Assembly (NCBI GenBank): GCA_963978895.1
Contig: OZ022239.1
Location: 17,531,686-17,595,685 of the forward strand
Source of the DNA: Erpobdella octoculata
Taxonomy: Eukaryota > Annelida > Clitellata > Hirudinida > Erpobdellidae
DNA: 64,000 bases
Direction of reading: 5' to 3'
The notes under the pieces were generated by a model. That model worked only from the letters and a program-made list of their open reading frames with translations, was not told the DNA's origin and searched no databases. Both the position numbers and the translations under genes were made by a program. Below, one piece after another: positions 22,903 to 33,937 of the stretch. Every line of letters begins with the position of its first letter. Position 1 is the stretch's first letter.

Positions 22903-23007
22903 CATATATATACATATATATATATATACATACATATATATATATACATACATATATATATACAGATATATATATATATATACATATATATATACATATA
23001 TATATAC

Positions 23008-23059
<52 letters not shown>
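22857..23059. repeat. (TA)n/(TACA)n microsatellite in intron
   Basis: Interrupted TA repeat within the LRR-Ig intron (22629-24102). Confidence 0.93.
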
Positions 23060-23062
<3 letters not shown>

Positions 23063-23189
23063 TTTTGTTTTTCCTTTTAATTAAGTTCACATCAACGTTG
23101 AATGTTCCACTTCTCTGAAATTCGTCAAATATATTTATAAATATATTTTCAAAGGGTATGATTGTGCCAATATTGCTATAACATCAAAT

Positions 23190-23763
23190 GATCAGCCTTA
23201 GCCTCGATACAATGAAATAAGTAATTTCATCGAATGCCGGTATGTGAGTGCGCCTGAAGCGATTTGGCGTTTGCGAGAATAAAAAATGCACGATAGATCG
23301 CATTCTGTGATGCGATTGCCTGTTCACTTACCAAATCAGCAGCAAATTGTTTTTGAAGAAGGTCGGGAAGAAGAAGCTCTGCTTGCTGCACGAATTGGAA
23401 AAACGAAACTTGAATCATGGTTCGAGCTCAATACAAATAATCCAGCGGCACAAGTTTATTTATACACAGATATCCCTTATCATTTCGTGTACGTACGTGG
23501 TCAATGGCAAGAGCGGAAAAGAGGAGGCAGAAAAAACGATTGCGAGAATGTACACAGTGAGCGTGAAGGATGAAGAGCGTTTTTACTTGAGATTACTGCT
23601 GTTACATGTTCTTGGAGCAACAACTTTTGAGTTTCTGCGTACGTTTGATGGTAATTTGTGCGAAACGTTCAAAGCTGCAGCTATGGCACGAGGCCTTCTC
23701 GAATCAGATGAAGAGTGTGATAGATGTTTAACTGATGCCGGAACATATTTAATGCCTATTTGA
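23190..23763 (+). pseudogene. Helitron Rep/Pif1-helicase fragment
   Basis: The text reads FIECRYVSAPEAIWRL, a stop, then MHDRSHSVMRLPVHLPNQQ and LYTDIPYHFVY; after a +1 shift near 23500 it continues SVKDEERFYLRLLLLHV, FLRTFDGNLCETFKAAA and DRCLTDAGTYLMP. This is the highly conserved region ahead of and into the Pif1-like helicase of animal Helitrons. One stop, one frameshift and missing flanks show it is dead. Confidence 0.88.
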
Positions 23764-24038
23764 ACCAAATCCACAGCAAGGACCACTTCTCAACGATGGC
23801 CGTCAATTCACAAGAAATGTCGTGTATACTGAAATTTTTTAATAATGATAACTAATTATTGCACACTTTAATTTTCACATCCTTTGAATTTATATGAAAT
23901 ACGTTAGTAAATTAAAAATTTAAACCCAATAAAAAATTTTATTAAATTTGCTTATATATAAATTTTGTTATGGTTATCAAATGTCATTTTGTTTTTGTTG
24001 ACTATTTTTATAATAACGGGCGCCGTATTTTAAAACTT

Positions 24039-24065
24039 CCGTCATTTTTGACGGGCTATCTCTAG
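24039..24065 (+). other. Helitron 3' end hairpin and CTAG
   Basis: A 6-bp stem CCGTCA/TGACGG with loop TTTT, then GCTATCT and CTAG|T. A second example of the same end lies at 42952-42973. Confidence 0.82.
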
Positions 24066-24102
24066 TTGATAATAATAAAACATTGATTTTTAACAATTCC
24101 AG

Positions 24103-25155
24103 ACGAATGGGAACTTAAGTTTTAATGAATTGGATATCCAAGGAAGCATCCAGTCGTTCGAATTCTTACAAAACCCTAACATTACTGTTGAACAACTCTC
24201 AATTTCTCAATTGATCAACCATAACTGGAATTTTTCAGTTTACCAGCAGCTGAAAAACCACTTGAAAATATTGAGACTGTCAAACAATGATATTTATGAA
24301 ATAACTCAAGAATTCGATTTAAAGAACTTTGTTGTTTTAAAGGAATTATATCTTAATACAAATCAATTAAGCAGCTTTCCTAATCTAACAAACTGTTTTC
24401 TACAAAGTATAAAAATAGATTTATCCCAAAATCCCTTCATATGTGATTGTGGATCCATGTCTTACGTTGGAGAGGACAAGTGGAGTCATTTTGATATCCT
24501 GAATTTCCCAACTTGTATAAGCCAAGATAAAAAAGTTCAAATTAAACAGTTTTTAAAAAGTAATTGTAGTGAATCTACCCAGACATCAACATATTCAGAC
24601 AGTTTAACTTTTACCAAGGATTTCGTTACTTCAGAAAACATTTCAACCAGTGAAGGTTCTGTGAATGACACCACAGAAGTTGAGCCAACAATTTCTGTGA
24701 ACACTGGTACAAAAATTGAACTACAGACAAACACAACTATCATTGAATTTATATCCACTACATTTTCAATCGAACATAGTCCGGTTTATGTTAAAATTAT
24801 AAACTTCACATCGTGGGTGACAGAAGAAAAAGTCTTAATAATCCAGTGCGTGGTAGAAGGACAGCCACCCCCATATATTGTGCTTCACTTACCTGACAAC
24901 TACACAAAAGATTTCAAAAACTTGAGACAACAAGAGGTTTTAACAGGCATGTATTGGATCAGAAATGTTAACTACACATATATCGGAACGTATATATGTG
25001 TTGGCAAAACTGAAAATGTAAGTGTGAGGGCTTATCTGACAGTCGATGCTAGTGTTATTCAAGTAGAAGATTCAACAGCTGAAGCCATTAACATATTTTT
25101 TAGTATTTGCAATGTTTTGTGCATTTCAATTGTTGTTTTTACATGCTTTATTTGA
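24103..25155 (+). CDS. LRR-Ig surface protein, exon 2
   Basis: The exon follows the acceptor TTTTTAACAATTCCAG. It encodes clear leucine-rich repeats (LKILRLSNNDIYEI, LKELYLNTNQLSSFP, IKIDLSQNPF), an LRR C-terminal cap (NPFICDCGSM with further Cys at FPTC and KSNC), a Ser/Thr-rich stalk, then one Ig domain with its Cys pair (IIQCVVEGQPPP and IGTYICVG). A hydrophobic C-terminus (IFFSICNVLCISIVVFTCFI) ends the protein with no cytoplasmic tail, so it is either a membrane anchor, a GPI signal or an isoform ending. The LRR-Ig architecture suits a cell-surface recognition or adhesion protein; the ligand is unknown. Confidence 0.82.
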   Translation, partial: TNGNLSFNELDIQGSIQSFEFLQNPNITVEQLSISQLINHNWNFSVYQQLKNHLKILRLSNNDIYEITQEFDLKNFVVLKELYLNTNQLSSFPNLTNCFLQSIKIDLSQNPFICDCGSMSYVGEDKWSHFDILNFPTCISQDKKVQIKQFLKSNCSESTQTSTYSDSLTFTKDFVTSENISTSEGSVNDTTEVEPTISVNTGTKIELQTNTTIIEFISTTFSIEHSPVYVKIINFTSWVTEEKVLIIQCVVEGQPPPYIVLHLPDNYTKDFKNLRQQEVLTGMYWIRNVNYTYIGTYICVGKTENVSVRAYLTVDASVIQVEDSTAEAINIFFSICNVLCISIVVFTCFI

Positions 25156-26150
25156 TATTTGAATTTGGAAGGGCCTTGATCTAAAAATTAAATTTTAGGA
25201 TGTCCCTGCCTGTAACCTAATAGTAACATTTTGCTTTGTATATTGGTATAAGAAACAGTTTGATTTGTTGTAAAAGTTTTTTGTAAAATTTAACAAGAAA
25301 TTGTTTTGTTGCATCATCTGCTCCTGTTCTTGCTTTATTGTTTGCTATCCCTGGCCTTCAACAATCATTAAAATGTCGGCAAAGAAACCGAATGATCAGA
25401 TAACGATTATTATTATTATTATTATTATTATTATCAAAAAACCTTTTTCTAAATGTCTAAAAAAGCTGCTAGCAGGACAACAGTCAGTTAAATGTATAAT
25501 GATAGGAATACATTATAAAGTAGATGATATTTTGAATAGATGAGTTTTTAACCTCTTTCTAAAAGAAGAGAGAGTGATATTTGGATCACGAAGATCCGTT
25601 GAGATATTGTTCCAGGCAGTTGGGGAGCAAATTGCAAATCCCCACGGACCGATTGTCACAGTATTGAATAAAGAAAGATGCTTATGACCTTAAAATTTAT
25701 TATTTGTTTCTTCTGTTTAAATGTTATAAGTGTTTATGTTGTTTTTTTTATACAAATTGAACCCTTTGAAATTAGTTTTCAATTGAAAATTAGTCGTGAG
25801 TTGGTTGATCTCAACAAACCGTGAAGTTACACCAGTAATTATTATTTTTTTAATGCAAAAACGAAACATATGAAACAGTTAAAGTAACAAGAAAAAATAA
25901 CACAAAATAAGATAATTTAAATTCTTAGTGTTTTAAATGGTTCAATATCGGTCGTTACTGTTCGACCGTAATTACATGTACTAAGGCAGTTTACAACATT
26001 CACCACTGTTTGTGTTGCAGGCCAATCTATCAGCACTAATATCACTTTCTAAGAAATACTTCAAAGAAGAAGGTGAAAATTATATAAAACCGATTTTTTA
26101 TTGCAAAAAAAATAAAATAAACGCAATGTTCTGTTTATTCAATGTTCTAT
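25156..26150. other. Intergenic, with (ATT)n and a dispersed-repeat-like segment
   Basis: Contains (ATT)n at 25408-25435. The segment about 25540-25700 (TTGTTCCAGGCAGTTGGGGA ... AAATCCCCACGGACC) resembles a widely dispersed invertebrate repeat and can fold GGGGA with TCCCC; family not identified. No gene seen. Confidence 0.45.
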
Positions 26151-26154
26151 TTTC

Positions 26155-26487
26155 TCACTGTTCTGTTTTATCATCTTCTATTTTATCGTGTTGTTTTATC
26201 ATGTTCTGTTTTATCATGTTTTGTTTTATCATGTTCTGTTTTATCATGTTCTGTTTTGTCGTGTTCTGTTTTATCATGTTCTGTTTTATCATGTTCTGTT
26301 TTATCATGTTCTGTTTTATCATGTTCTGTTTTATCATGTTCTGTTTTATCATGTTCTGTTTTATCATGTTCTGTTTTATCATGTTCTGTTTTATCATGTT
26401 CGGTTTTATCATGTTCTGTTTTATCATGTTCTGTTTTATCATGTTCTGTTTTATCATGTTCTGTTTTATCATGTTCTATTTTATCAT
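26155..26487. repeat. 15-bp minisatellite (ATCATGTTCTGTTTT)n
   Basis: About 21 copies of a 15-bp unit with a few point variants. Because 15 is divisible by 3, all frames on both strands stay open (FCFIM, SCSVL, KQNMI repeats), which explains the ORFs here; they are not genes. Confidence 0.97.
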
Positions 26488-26678
26488 TGTTATGATGTTA
26501 ATTTGTCCAGAAATCAGGTATAGATTTCCAGAATGTAACTGGTCTTAGAATAATAATATAAGTTGAAATAACTAGTTAGCTATAAGCTGAGCTTGAAGAA
26601 TAATCAATATTTGTAATTTAACAGATGGAGCTCAATTAGTATAAATAAAATTATCGATATTAATTTATATATCGCGTA

Positions 26679-26912
26679 AGAAAGATAGGAATTGAAGAAG
26701 AAGATGACCTGGATGATCGAGTCCAAAGAATTATGGATGAAAGACCTAACTGGAAAGAAACAACCCACTGCGCTGCTGTAAATACGATAAGCTGGGACAT
26801 CTACAGAGGGATTGTGGATTTGAGATGTTTATTGTTTAGACACAAGCAACGAAGTCAAGAGGTCCATAATAGGCATAATAATGTCATACAAGGGAGACCC
26901 ATAAGGGCCTAA
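26679..26912 (+). other. Unassigned open segment of 77 codons
   Basis: An uninterrupted coding-like frame without its own ATG start (RKIGIEEEDDLDDRVQRIMD ... HNNVIQGRPIRA, stop TAA). Amino acid composition looks protein-like rather than random. I do not recognise the family. It lies just before the decayed L2 copy. Confidence 0.3.
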
Positions 26913-26939
26913 TCCAACAAGAAAAAATTAGATTCTACT

Positions 26940-28745
26940 CTGTTTCTCTAATTTCTTCTATTAAATTCTCATATTTTAAATGAGTTTGAGTTTGTTTATT
27001 CAGTTATCAATACATACATTCAATGCTTCTTTACTTCTGTTAAAATTAACTCTTTTAAGTTCAATCTCATAGGTATCTATAAGCCTCCAAAATGTTCTAA
27101 ACCACAATTTTTGGAGGATTTCTACAACCTTTCTGAATCTCTTTTCTTTCTATCTACTCTTACTTTTATTATTGGAGATTTTAATATTTTTATTAATAAA
27201 ACTAAGGACCCTTTTGTTTCTCAATTTCTTTCTTTCCTATTACACTTGACTATCTTACTAAACTTATTAACTCTATTCCTTCTTCTACTTGCTCTTTGGA
27301 TCTTATTCCCATTCCTATCTTCAAAGAACTTTTTTCTCTTTTCTATCCAATCTTACTTGACTTAATTAATCTATCTTTATCTAAATCTGTGTTTCCTTCT
27401 GTTCTTAAATCTTCCTTTATTATACCTACTATTAAAAATGCGTCTCTTGATCCTTCTTCTCTTTCTAGCTATAGGCCTGTCTCTAATCTATCTTTTATCT
27501 CTAAAATCATAGAAAAAGTTGTATATGAGCATAGAAAAAGTTGTATATGAGCAAATAAATGCTTATCTGACTACTTTTTCACTTTTTCCTCTTTCCCAAT
27601 CTGGCTTTAGATCTGGTCATTCTACTGAAACTGCTCTACTTAAACTCTATAATCATCTGATTGTTTTTTCGGATTCTGGCCTTTCCATTCTTCTTCTTTA
27701 TCTTGATTTTTCATCTGCATTTGATACAGTTGATCACCCACTGTTATTGAATGTACTTGATAAATCTTTTAATATAACTAGTGAATCATTTTCATGGGTT
27801 AAATTATATCTATCTGGTAGATCTTCTTATGTATCTATTGAATTTTCTTAATCAACTTCTGTATCTTTAAATTGTGGTGTTACTCAAAGCTCTATTCTTG
27901 GCCCTTTACTGTTTATTCTATATACTTCTGAACTTTCTTATATTATATCTTCTCACTTTCTCAATAGTCAAATGTATGCTGATGACTCTTATGTCTATTC
28001 TACTTTCTCTATCTTTTCTCTTAAGTCTGTTGTTAATCAAATAACTGCCTGCATTCAATCTATTATCTTTTGGAGTTTTTCTATGTGTCTTAAGCTTAAT
28101 CCTGATAAGTTTGAATTAATAAGTCCTCTAAATCTGTAACTCTGCTTCCTTTGGTTCTGCCACCTCCATCTTCTCTTTCTATTTCTGTTTCTCCTCTTAT
28201 TCGTAGTTTATGTTTTCTCTTTGACTCTAACTTGTCTTTAACTCCTCAAATATTATCTGTCACTAAATCTTGCTACTTCCATATTCGACGCATTAAACAA
28301 CTTCTTCCACTGCTCGATGATCCTTCTCAACAACTTCTAGTCTCTTCTCTTATTCTGTCTTGAATTGGCTACTGCAATTCTCTTTACTATGATCTACCAG
28401 ATTCTACCCCTCATCCTCTTTCTAAAGCCTTCAATTGTGCTGCGCGCTTAGTTTCACGCACCTCTTTCTTTTCTCATATCTCTCAATCTCTTGTTCTTTT
28501 TCACTGACTATAGGGGGATGTTTAAGATTTGCTCACTAATGTTTAAAATTAAAAATTGCTTTTCTCCACTCTACCTAACTAACTTAATAAAAATCCCTCC
28601 TAAGTCTGGTCTTCGATCTTCCTCTCTTAACCACTTTCATATCTTTTCTGTTAAGAATTCTTTTTCTAAATGTTTTTTTCCTACTCTGGTTCCTATCTCT
28701 GGAACTTTCTTCCTACTTCTCTTACTAACTCTACTTCTCTTACAG
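26940..28745 (+). pseudogene. Decayed second L2-type LINE copy
   Basis: It aligns along its length with the LINE at 5612-8834. The APE part begins near 26945, with a ~45-bp insertion at about 26980-27021; at 27230 the sequence jumps from the position matching 6463 to that matching 7203, an internal deletion of about 740 bp. RT motifs remain (SSYRPVSNLSF, FSSAFDTVDHPLLL, and YADDS near 27975) but several stops and shifts occur. A 22-bp tandem duplication sits at 27508-27551 (ATAGAAAAAGTTGTATATGAGC repeated). The 3' tail is lost after about 28745. Confidence 0.9.
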
Positions 28746-28749
28746 GTTT

Positions 28750-31285
28750 CAGAAAAAACGTCGGCTGAATATAATATTGTAATTTACTGTTCCAAATTAA
28801 ATGTCTTATGGTTTGTTATTACTAATCATTGCTGAAACTTTCGCTAAGCCTGGACTTTTGTAAGTCGTAAACGTTTCAGTAAAACTCCTTACTAATCAGT
28901 TTCTGTCCCTGGACCACCCGAAAAATTTTTTGGCTGCGCCCCTGATTAGTGAAAATCAAGTAGCTATTTATTAATATTTTCAATGATTTAATTACTTTAT
29001 AATAATATGTAGGAATATCGGAAATTTCAAAATTCTAGTTTATATAAATAATGTTGTGTCTTTTTCAATTAGCAAACCAATAAAAGTGAATATGAACGAT
29101 AAATTATTTTATTCTGATATTTTAATATTCACTGGGAATGCGAACCCCCTGATAAAATTTTGGGAAAGCATAACTGCGTAGGGGAGAGGGTATTGGAAAA
29201 ATGTGACGTTATGATAAAATAAAATGTTATAATTATCATTCCAACCCGTCAATTAAACAGTCAATTCATAATTTAAACATTAAAAAGCTAGTGACTGGGG
29301 CGGTTAGTGACGCCACTGAGGTTTAGCACACAAGCCGTCACCGACGTCAGTGAAACTGAAGATAGTAATGTTCTAATGTCAGAAAAATGTCAGGAGGCAT
29401 TACAAACCAGAGTTGGACATGGATCCCTTTTTTGGCAACCCAACCCAGCCCACCTTAGAAAGTTGAATTCCTGACCCAATCCAATCAAAGCCACTAAAAA
29501 TGCAATACACATTTTTTCATTGTCTTGGTCACAAAACCCGATCTCAATCCCGAAATGCCGGGATTGACAAATTTTCAATTCCGTAATCCTAGACCTAACC
29601 TGACTCACCAAATTTCGCATCCAGCCCAGACCGCATCATACTTTGATTTTCAATTTTAGTTAATTCCGCTTTAGAAATATGCTGCAAGTTATTTTTGCTT
29701 AAAAACAAAAACCTTAAAATAGAACAACAGAACGGATTTTGATGGTAAAAAATATAAAATTTCTTGGAAACGCTCTCAAGCTTTTCTACTGGATTGTCTG
29801 GATTGTTTGGAACACTCGCTCGTTGTTCCGTCGCTGACTCGTACCTAATGTGTAAATGTGTATACGCCTATACGTATTAGTATTACTGTTTGTGTTTGAC
29901 AAGCAAACAAGTCTCCTTCTCATTAATAAGGATCAAATGATGATGAAACGATTAAAATATGCACTGGAGAGATTAGAACCTCCACAGCTTTTCAAAATCA
30001 GAACTATCTTCAATAAGTCAGCAGCTCCAAGTTTTAACCGATTGTATTCAATAACCATTTGACTTAAAGGTCTACCACTACACATGAGTGACAGATTTTT
30101 GTTTCAACCAGGTAACAAGCTAAATCCATCATCATCAGGACCATGTTCAATTTCATGTGCATCTGTTGCGATGACAATGCAATTTGTAACAGCAACAATA
30201 GAATGCATTGTGCTCAAAACAGCACACTATTATTCTTAAATGAAAAAATAATCAACGAAGATTGAAAACGTTGCAAATTGTTAAATAAAACAAAACCCGC
30301 CATCTAGCGACCAAATAAGGTTTTGTAATAATTCTTGCTGTACGTCCGCTAAGCAACCATCGATAAAACAATCGGTTCTTTATTTTTCAATACAATAAGT
30401 TTTTAGTCTATTATAACAGAAAATTAGTCTTTAAAAACAAATTTATAAGAAAAATTGAAAAAATTGAAAAATAAACTTACAAAATTGAAAAATGAACTTC
30501 AAAATTAAAAATGAACTAATTAAATTGAAATAAAAATGTCTTAAATTTTTTCTGATTTTTTTTATTCATTTAATATCAAACGACACTTTGAAGGCCGAAA
30601 CTTGAAAGGAAAAGCTTTACTATACAAATCTTTCTGCGCTACCAAAAAAGGAGACGTTGAAACAAAAGCTTCATCGACATTCTTAATTGCTACTTAGAGA
30701 TACTTTAATGAGCTTAATGCGATCCTTTTGTTTGAGTTTGAAAACATTTCTTAAGGCTTTGCCTCTTTCTGGTTTCTTATTGTTGTCGAGTTGATGCACG
30801 AAATTGAGAAACACTTTCAACTAAAACAACAAGCAGGAACCTGGGATCAATGCAACATTTTCCTCTTTTAATTACACACATACACAAACATATACACATA
30901 AACACACAGCACATGATCATTTCTAATGAAAACGCCAGGATATCACCCTCTGATAACAATTGCTTATAGCCGTGATGATATTACTCTTAAAAATATTTAT
31001 TATATACATTATGAAGTTTTTTGAAATAGGAATTCTTTAGAATGGTTTTAGAATTCATTGGATAGTAATAAAATAAGCCCTAAATCAGTCTAGGTATGCA
31101 ATAACTTAAATTTAAACGCCTCTATTGAACGTATTTTTTATAAAATTTAAAAACACTTTTTTATATTTCCCTTTTAATTTATTTTGTACTATATGACCTT
31201 AATTACAAAAAATAGACCGAAATTATTTTTCTACCCCTACTTAATCCTGTTTTTTCCAGAGGCGGCGATTCAGTGAAATTTTGTT
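28750..31285. other. AT-rich intergenic stretch
   Basis: Short frames only, without domains. A word like those at hAT-type ends (GGCTGCGCCCCTG, 28932-28944) and a CA-rich patch (30870-30915) are the only notable items. Confidence 0.4.
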
Positions 31286-31289
31286 ATTT

Positions 31290-31380
31290 TTAAACGTTTA
31301 GTACATTAGTTTACGAGCGTTGTTTAAACAAAATATTTTTATACTTTATATTATTTTTTTATTTTTTAGTGTTAATTTTT
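31290..31380. repeat. Inverted repeat arm (partner 31795-31872)
   Basis: AAATATTTTTATACTTTATATT with GAGCGTTGTTT and TTAGTACATTAGT is mirrored at 31795-31872 (AATATAAAGTATAAAAATAT, AACAACGCTC, ACTAATGAAC). The arms enclose the 5S-like fragments, so this may be a small fold-back element. Confidence 0.65.
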
Positions 31381-31472
31381 TTATAAATATAAATATTATT
31401 TATATTTTATTATTTTTAATATTTTACTGTTTAAATTTGTTTTTAAATCTAAATACGGATTAGGTATTTCAT

Positions 31473-31489
31473 GTCACCCATCGAAGTAC
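31473..31489 (-). pseudogene. Short 5S-like word, second copy
   Basis: GTACTTCGATGGGTGACAT on the minus strand repeats the same 5S segment and is followed by the same non-5S extension (ATGAAATACCTAATCCG here, ATTAAATACATTAATCCG at 31622). The shared extension suggests both derive from one repeat. Confidence 0.5.
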
Positions 31490-31640
31490 ATTACTTTCCA
31501 AGCGTTGAATTAAACACATATTTTTTATATATCTTAATATTTTTCATTTTTTAGTACTTAAAAAATTTCTTATTCACTAACATTTAAACAAAAACTTTTA
31601 TTTAATTTTTTTTATCATAAACGGATTAATGTATTTAATG

Positions 31641-31707
31641 TCACCCATCGAAGTACTAACCGAGCTCGACGTTGCCTAACTTCGTTGATCGGACGAGACG
31701 CGGTGTT
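31641..31707 (-). pseudogene. 5S rRNA-derived fragment
   Basis: The minus strand reads CGTCCGATCAACGAAGTTAGGCAACGTCGAGCTCGGTTAGTACTTCGATGGGTGAC in pieces that follow the 5S rRNA order (GTCCGATCA, GAAGTTA, CAACGTCGAGC, GGTTAGTACTT, GATGGGTGAC). This is the 3' half to middle of 5S, including the internal-control-like region; both the 5' part and the true 3' end are missing. It is a pseudogene or part of a 5S-derived SINE, not a functional gene. Confidence 0.78.
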
Positions 31708-31879
31708 ATCTAAAACAACGTTTGCACTGAAACAACAAAAAAATTACAAACAAACAACGTTGCAAGTTAATATAAGCGTGATAAAAAAAGTTTAAAAATA
31801 ATATAAAGTATAAAAATATTTTTTATAAAAACAACGCTCTTATACTAATGAACTAAAATGTTAAAAATAATATTAAAGT

Positions 31880-32295
31880 GTTTATATTATAATTTTTATT
31901 AGAACTAAACAATTCTTTTGGAGGATTATAGCGTAGGGCAATAGTAGGTTATAGGTATTATAAAGATAACGCCAAATAGTTGTAATATTTTTAGATTTAT
32001 GAAAATTTAAACAGTGAAAAAAAATTAAAATATTTTTTAGATTTATAAAAAAATATTCAAATTAAAAAACAGAAAAATATTTTTTATACTTTATATTATT
32101 ATAACACCTCACTCAAGCCGCCACACTCGTTGCTGCTCAAAACCTTTTTTGAAACAGGAACCTCCCTACCATTCTCGAGCAAACAATCATCCCGGTACAA
32201 CTCCCATCCCTCGAAACAACCTTCCGCCATACATGACCCGCAATCCACACTCAAGAGGCTCTCCGTGCAATCTTGCTCCAAATAGCGGCCTGTTT
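31880..32295. other. AT-rich stretch and an unassigned GC-richer block
   Basis: 32100-32295 is less AT-rich and has a 60-codon minus-strand frame with several Cys; no family recognised. Confidence 0.3.
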
Positions 32296-32299
32296 TGGC

Positions 32300-32427
32300 G
32301 ATATAAGTGACTGGATGAATTCAAGCTGTCTTAAGCTCAACCCTAACAAATCAGAGGCTATCTGGTTCTGCAGTACCAATTCGTTTAAAAGCGGTCTGAT
32401 CCGGTGCGCAACCAGCGGGCTTTCTTG
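32300..32427 (+). pseudogene. CR1-like LINE RT fragment
   Basis: The frame reads DISDWMNSSCLKLNPNKSEA then IWFCST, the conserved segment that follows the YADD block in CR1-group RTs. About 40 codons remain. Confidence 0.7.
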
Positions 32428-32639
32428 ACTTCGACCTGTTCCGTGGCTTTGAAGTCTAATTATTGACTAACGCCACGTTAAATATCTTCAAATTTTTATT
32501 TCATTTCATTTAAATCTGTTCCCACAAACCCGACAACCCGAAAAAAATCCGACAGAGTCCAGCAATGCTCAGCCCTCTTTGGCAGCGCCCTACCACAAAA
32601 CTAGATCAAGCCTCCATTCCCTGTCCTTGACTCATTCCA

Positions 32640-32830
32640 CCCAATATGTGCAGCATGTCCCATGCTCTGAGACACAGCTGGTGGACTCCAGCTTAAATTG
32701 GGTTGTGCCGTAGTAACCCACAATATCTTTTCATTAGCAACACGCTGGTCCAGAACCGTGTCCACCACTGCTTCAAACGTTTCTGCAACCAAACTCTCAA
32801 CAGCCATGCCAACCAGACCATATTTAGGCA
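32640..32830 (-). pseudogene. Fragment of the SAP-LTR protein
   Basis: VESLVAETFEAVVDTVLDQR followed by SWSPPAVSQSM matches VESLVAGLAEAVVDTVLDQR and the segment after it in the intact protein at 33938-35461. It is a truncated older copy, with no LTRs seen. Confidence 0.8.
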
Positions 32831-33597
32831 AACCACCGCCAGAGGATATCCAGCATCCATTTATTCTGGGATGCATCCCCCCCCCAGATTACTGAAAAAA
32901 TTGTTTATATGCTATAAAAAGATGTGGTGGAAACTGTGAGGCAGTACACAGCTGTAATGGGACATCCAGATGAGGAAACGGTTTATAATGCTCATTGCGC
33001 AACAGAACCACAGATGAGCGTTTACATGGCCTGGCATTATTTTATATCCATAACGCATTGTCTTTAGAAACAGATGATGTTATTGATAGAATTTCAGCCA
33101 GCAAGAATAGGCGTCTTGATTTTGCACTGTAGATTTTTTATTCTATAAATTTGACTTCTGTTTTGAACGTTGTCTTAGTCAGTCTTAGTGCATACTGTTT
33201 GTTTTGTAACTTGTAAAAAATCTCTATGTCAAGTTTTAGATATAACTTTTATTTGTATTGCAGCTAAAAAGTTGGATTGGAACAATGGAAAATCACATAA
33301 TATGAATTATAGTATATGAAATGTTGTGTGAAATAAAGATGAATATAAGATAAAGATAAAAACAGATAGAACAAAATATAATCAAATCAGATCAAGTATT
33401 ACTTTACAATGAACTGTATCATTGTAAGTTCATTGATCAACAGTGGAGAATTACACAATAAGAGTTATAGTAGATTATAGAATGAGATGTTAAAATGAAA
33501 TGAACTATTACAATAAGCAATTTTAATTATTAACATGACAGTTCATTGCTCTATTATATTATTGACTGAATTTATAATGAGGTCACCAGTTATTTTG

Positions 33598-33890
<293 letters not shown>

Positions 33891-33906
33891 TTATTACCCC
33901 CTTCTT
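33891..33906 (-). promoter_or_regulatory. SAP-LTR polypurine tract
   Basis: Minus strand AAGAAGGGGGTAATAA directly before the 3' LTR; the second copy has AAGAAGGGGGTAG at the same place (58618-58630). Confidence 0.75.
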
Positions 33907-33937
33907 AATTCTGTTCGTCCCGAACAGCATATCGCTT

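Larger units (their letters stand above)
23190..24065 (+). mobile_element. Helitron fragment with 3' terminus, in intron
   Basis: A decayed piece of Helitron coding sequence (23190-23763) is followed about 275 bp later by a canonical Helitron 3' end: hairpin CCGTCA-TTTT-TGACGG (24039-24054), a short spacer and CTAG (24062-24065) before a T. It lies wholly in the intron of the LRR-Ig gene, same orientation, close to the acceptor. Confidence 0.82.

Noticed and set aside
29856..30062. 68-codon ORF as a small gene
   Set aside because: No domain, no splice context, lies in AT-rich decayed DNA.
31641..31707. Functional 5S rRNA gene
   Set aside because: Only an internal segment is present; the 5' third and the 3' end with terminator are missing.
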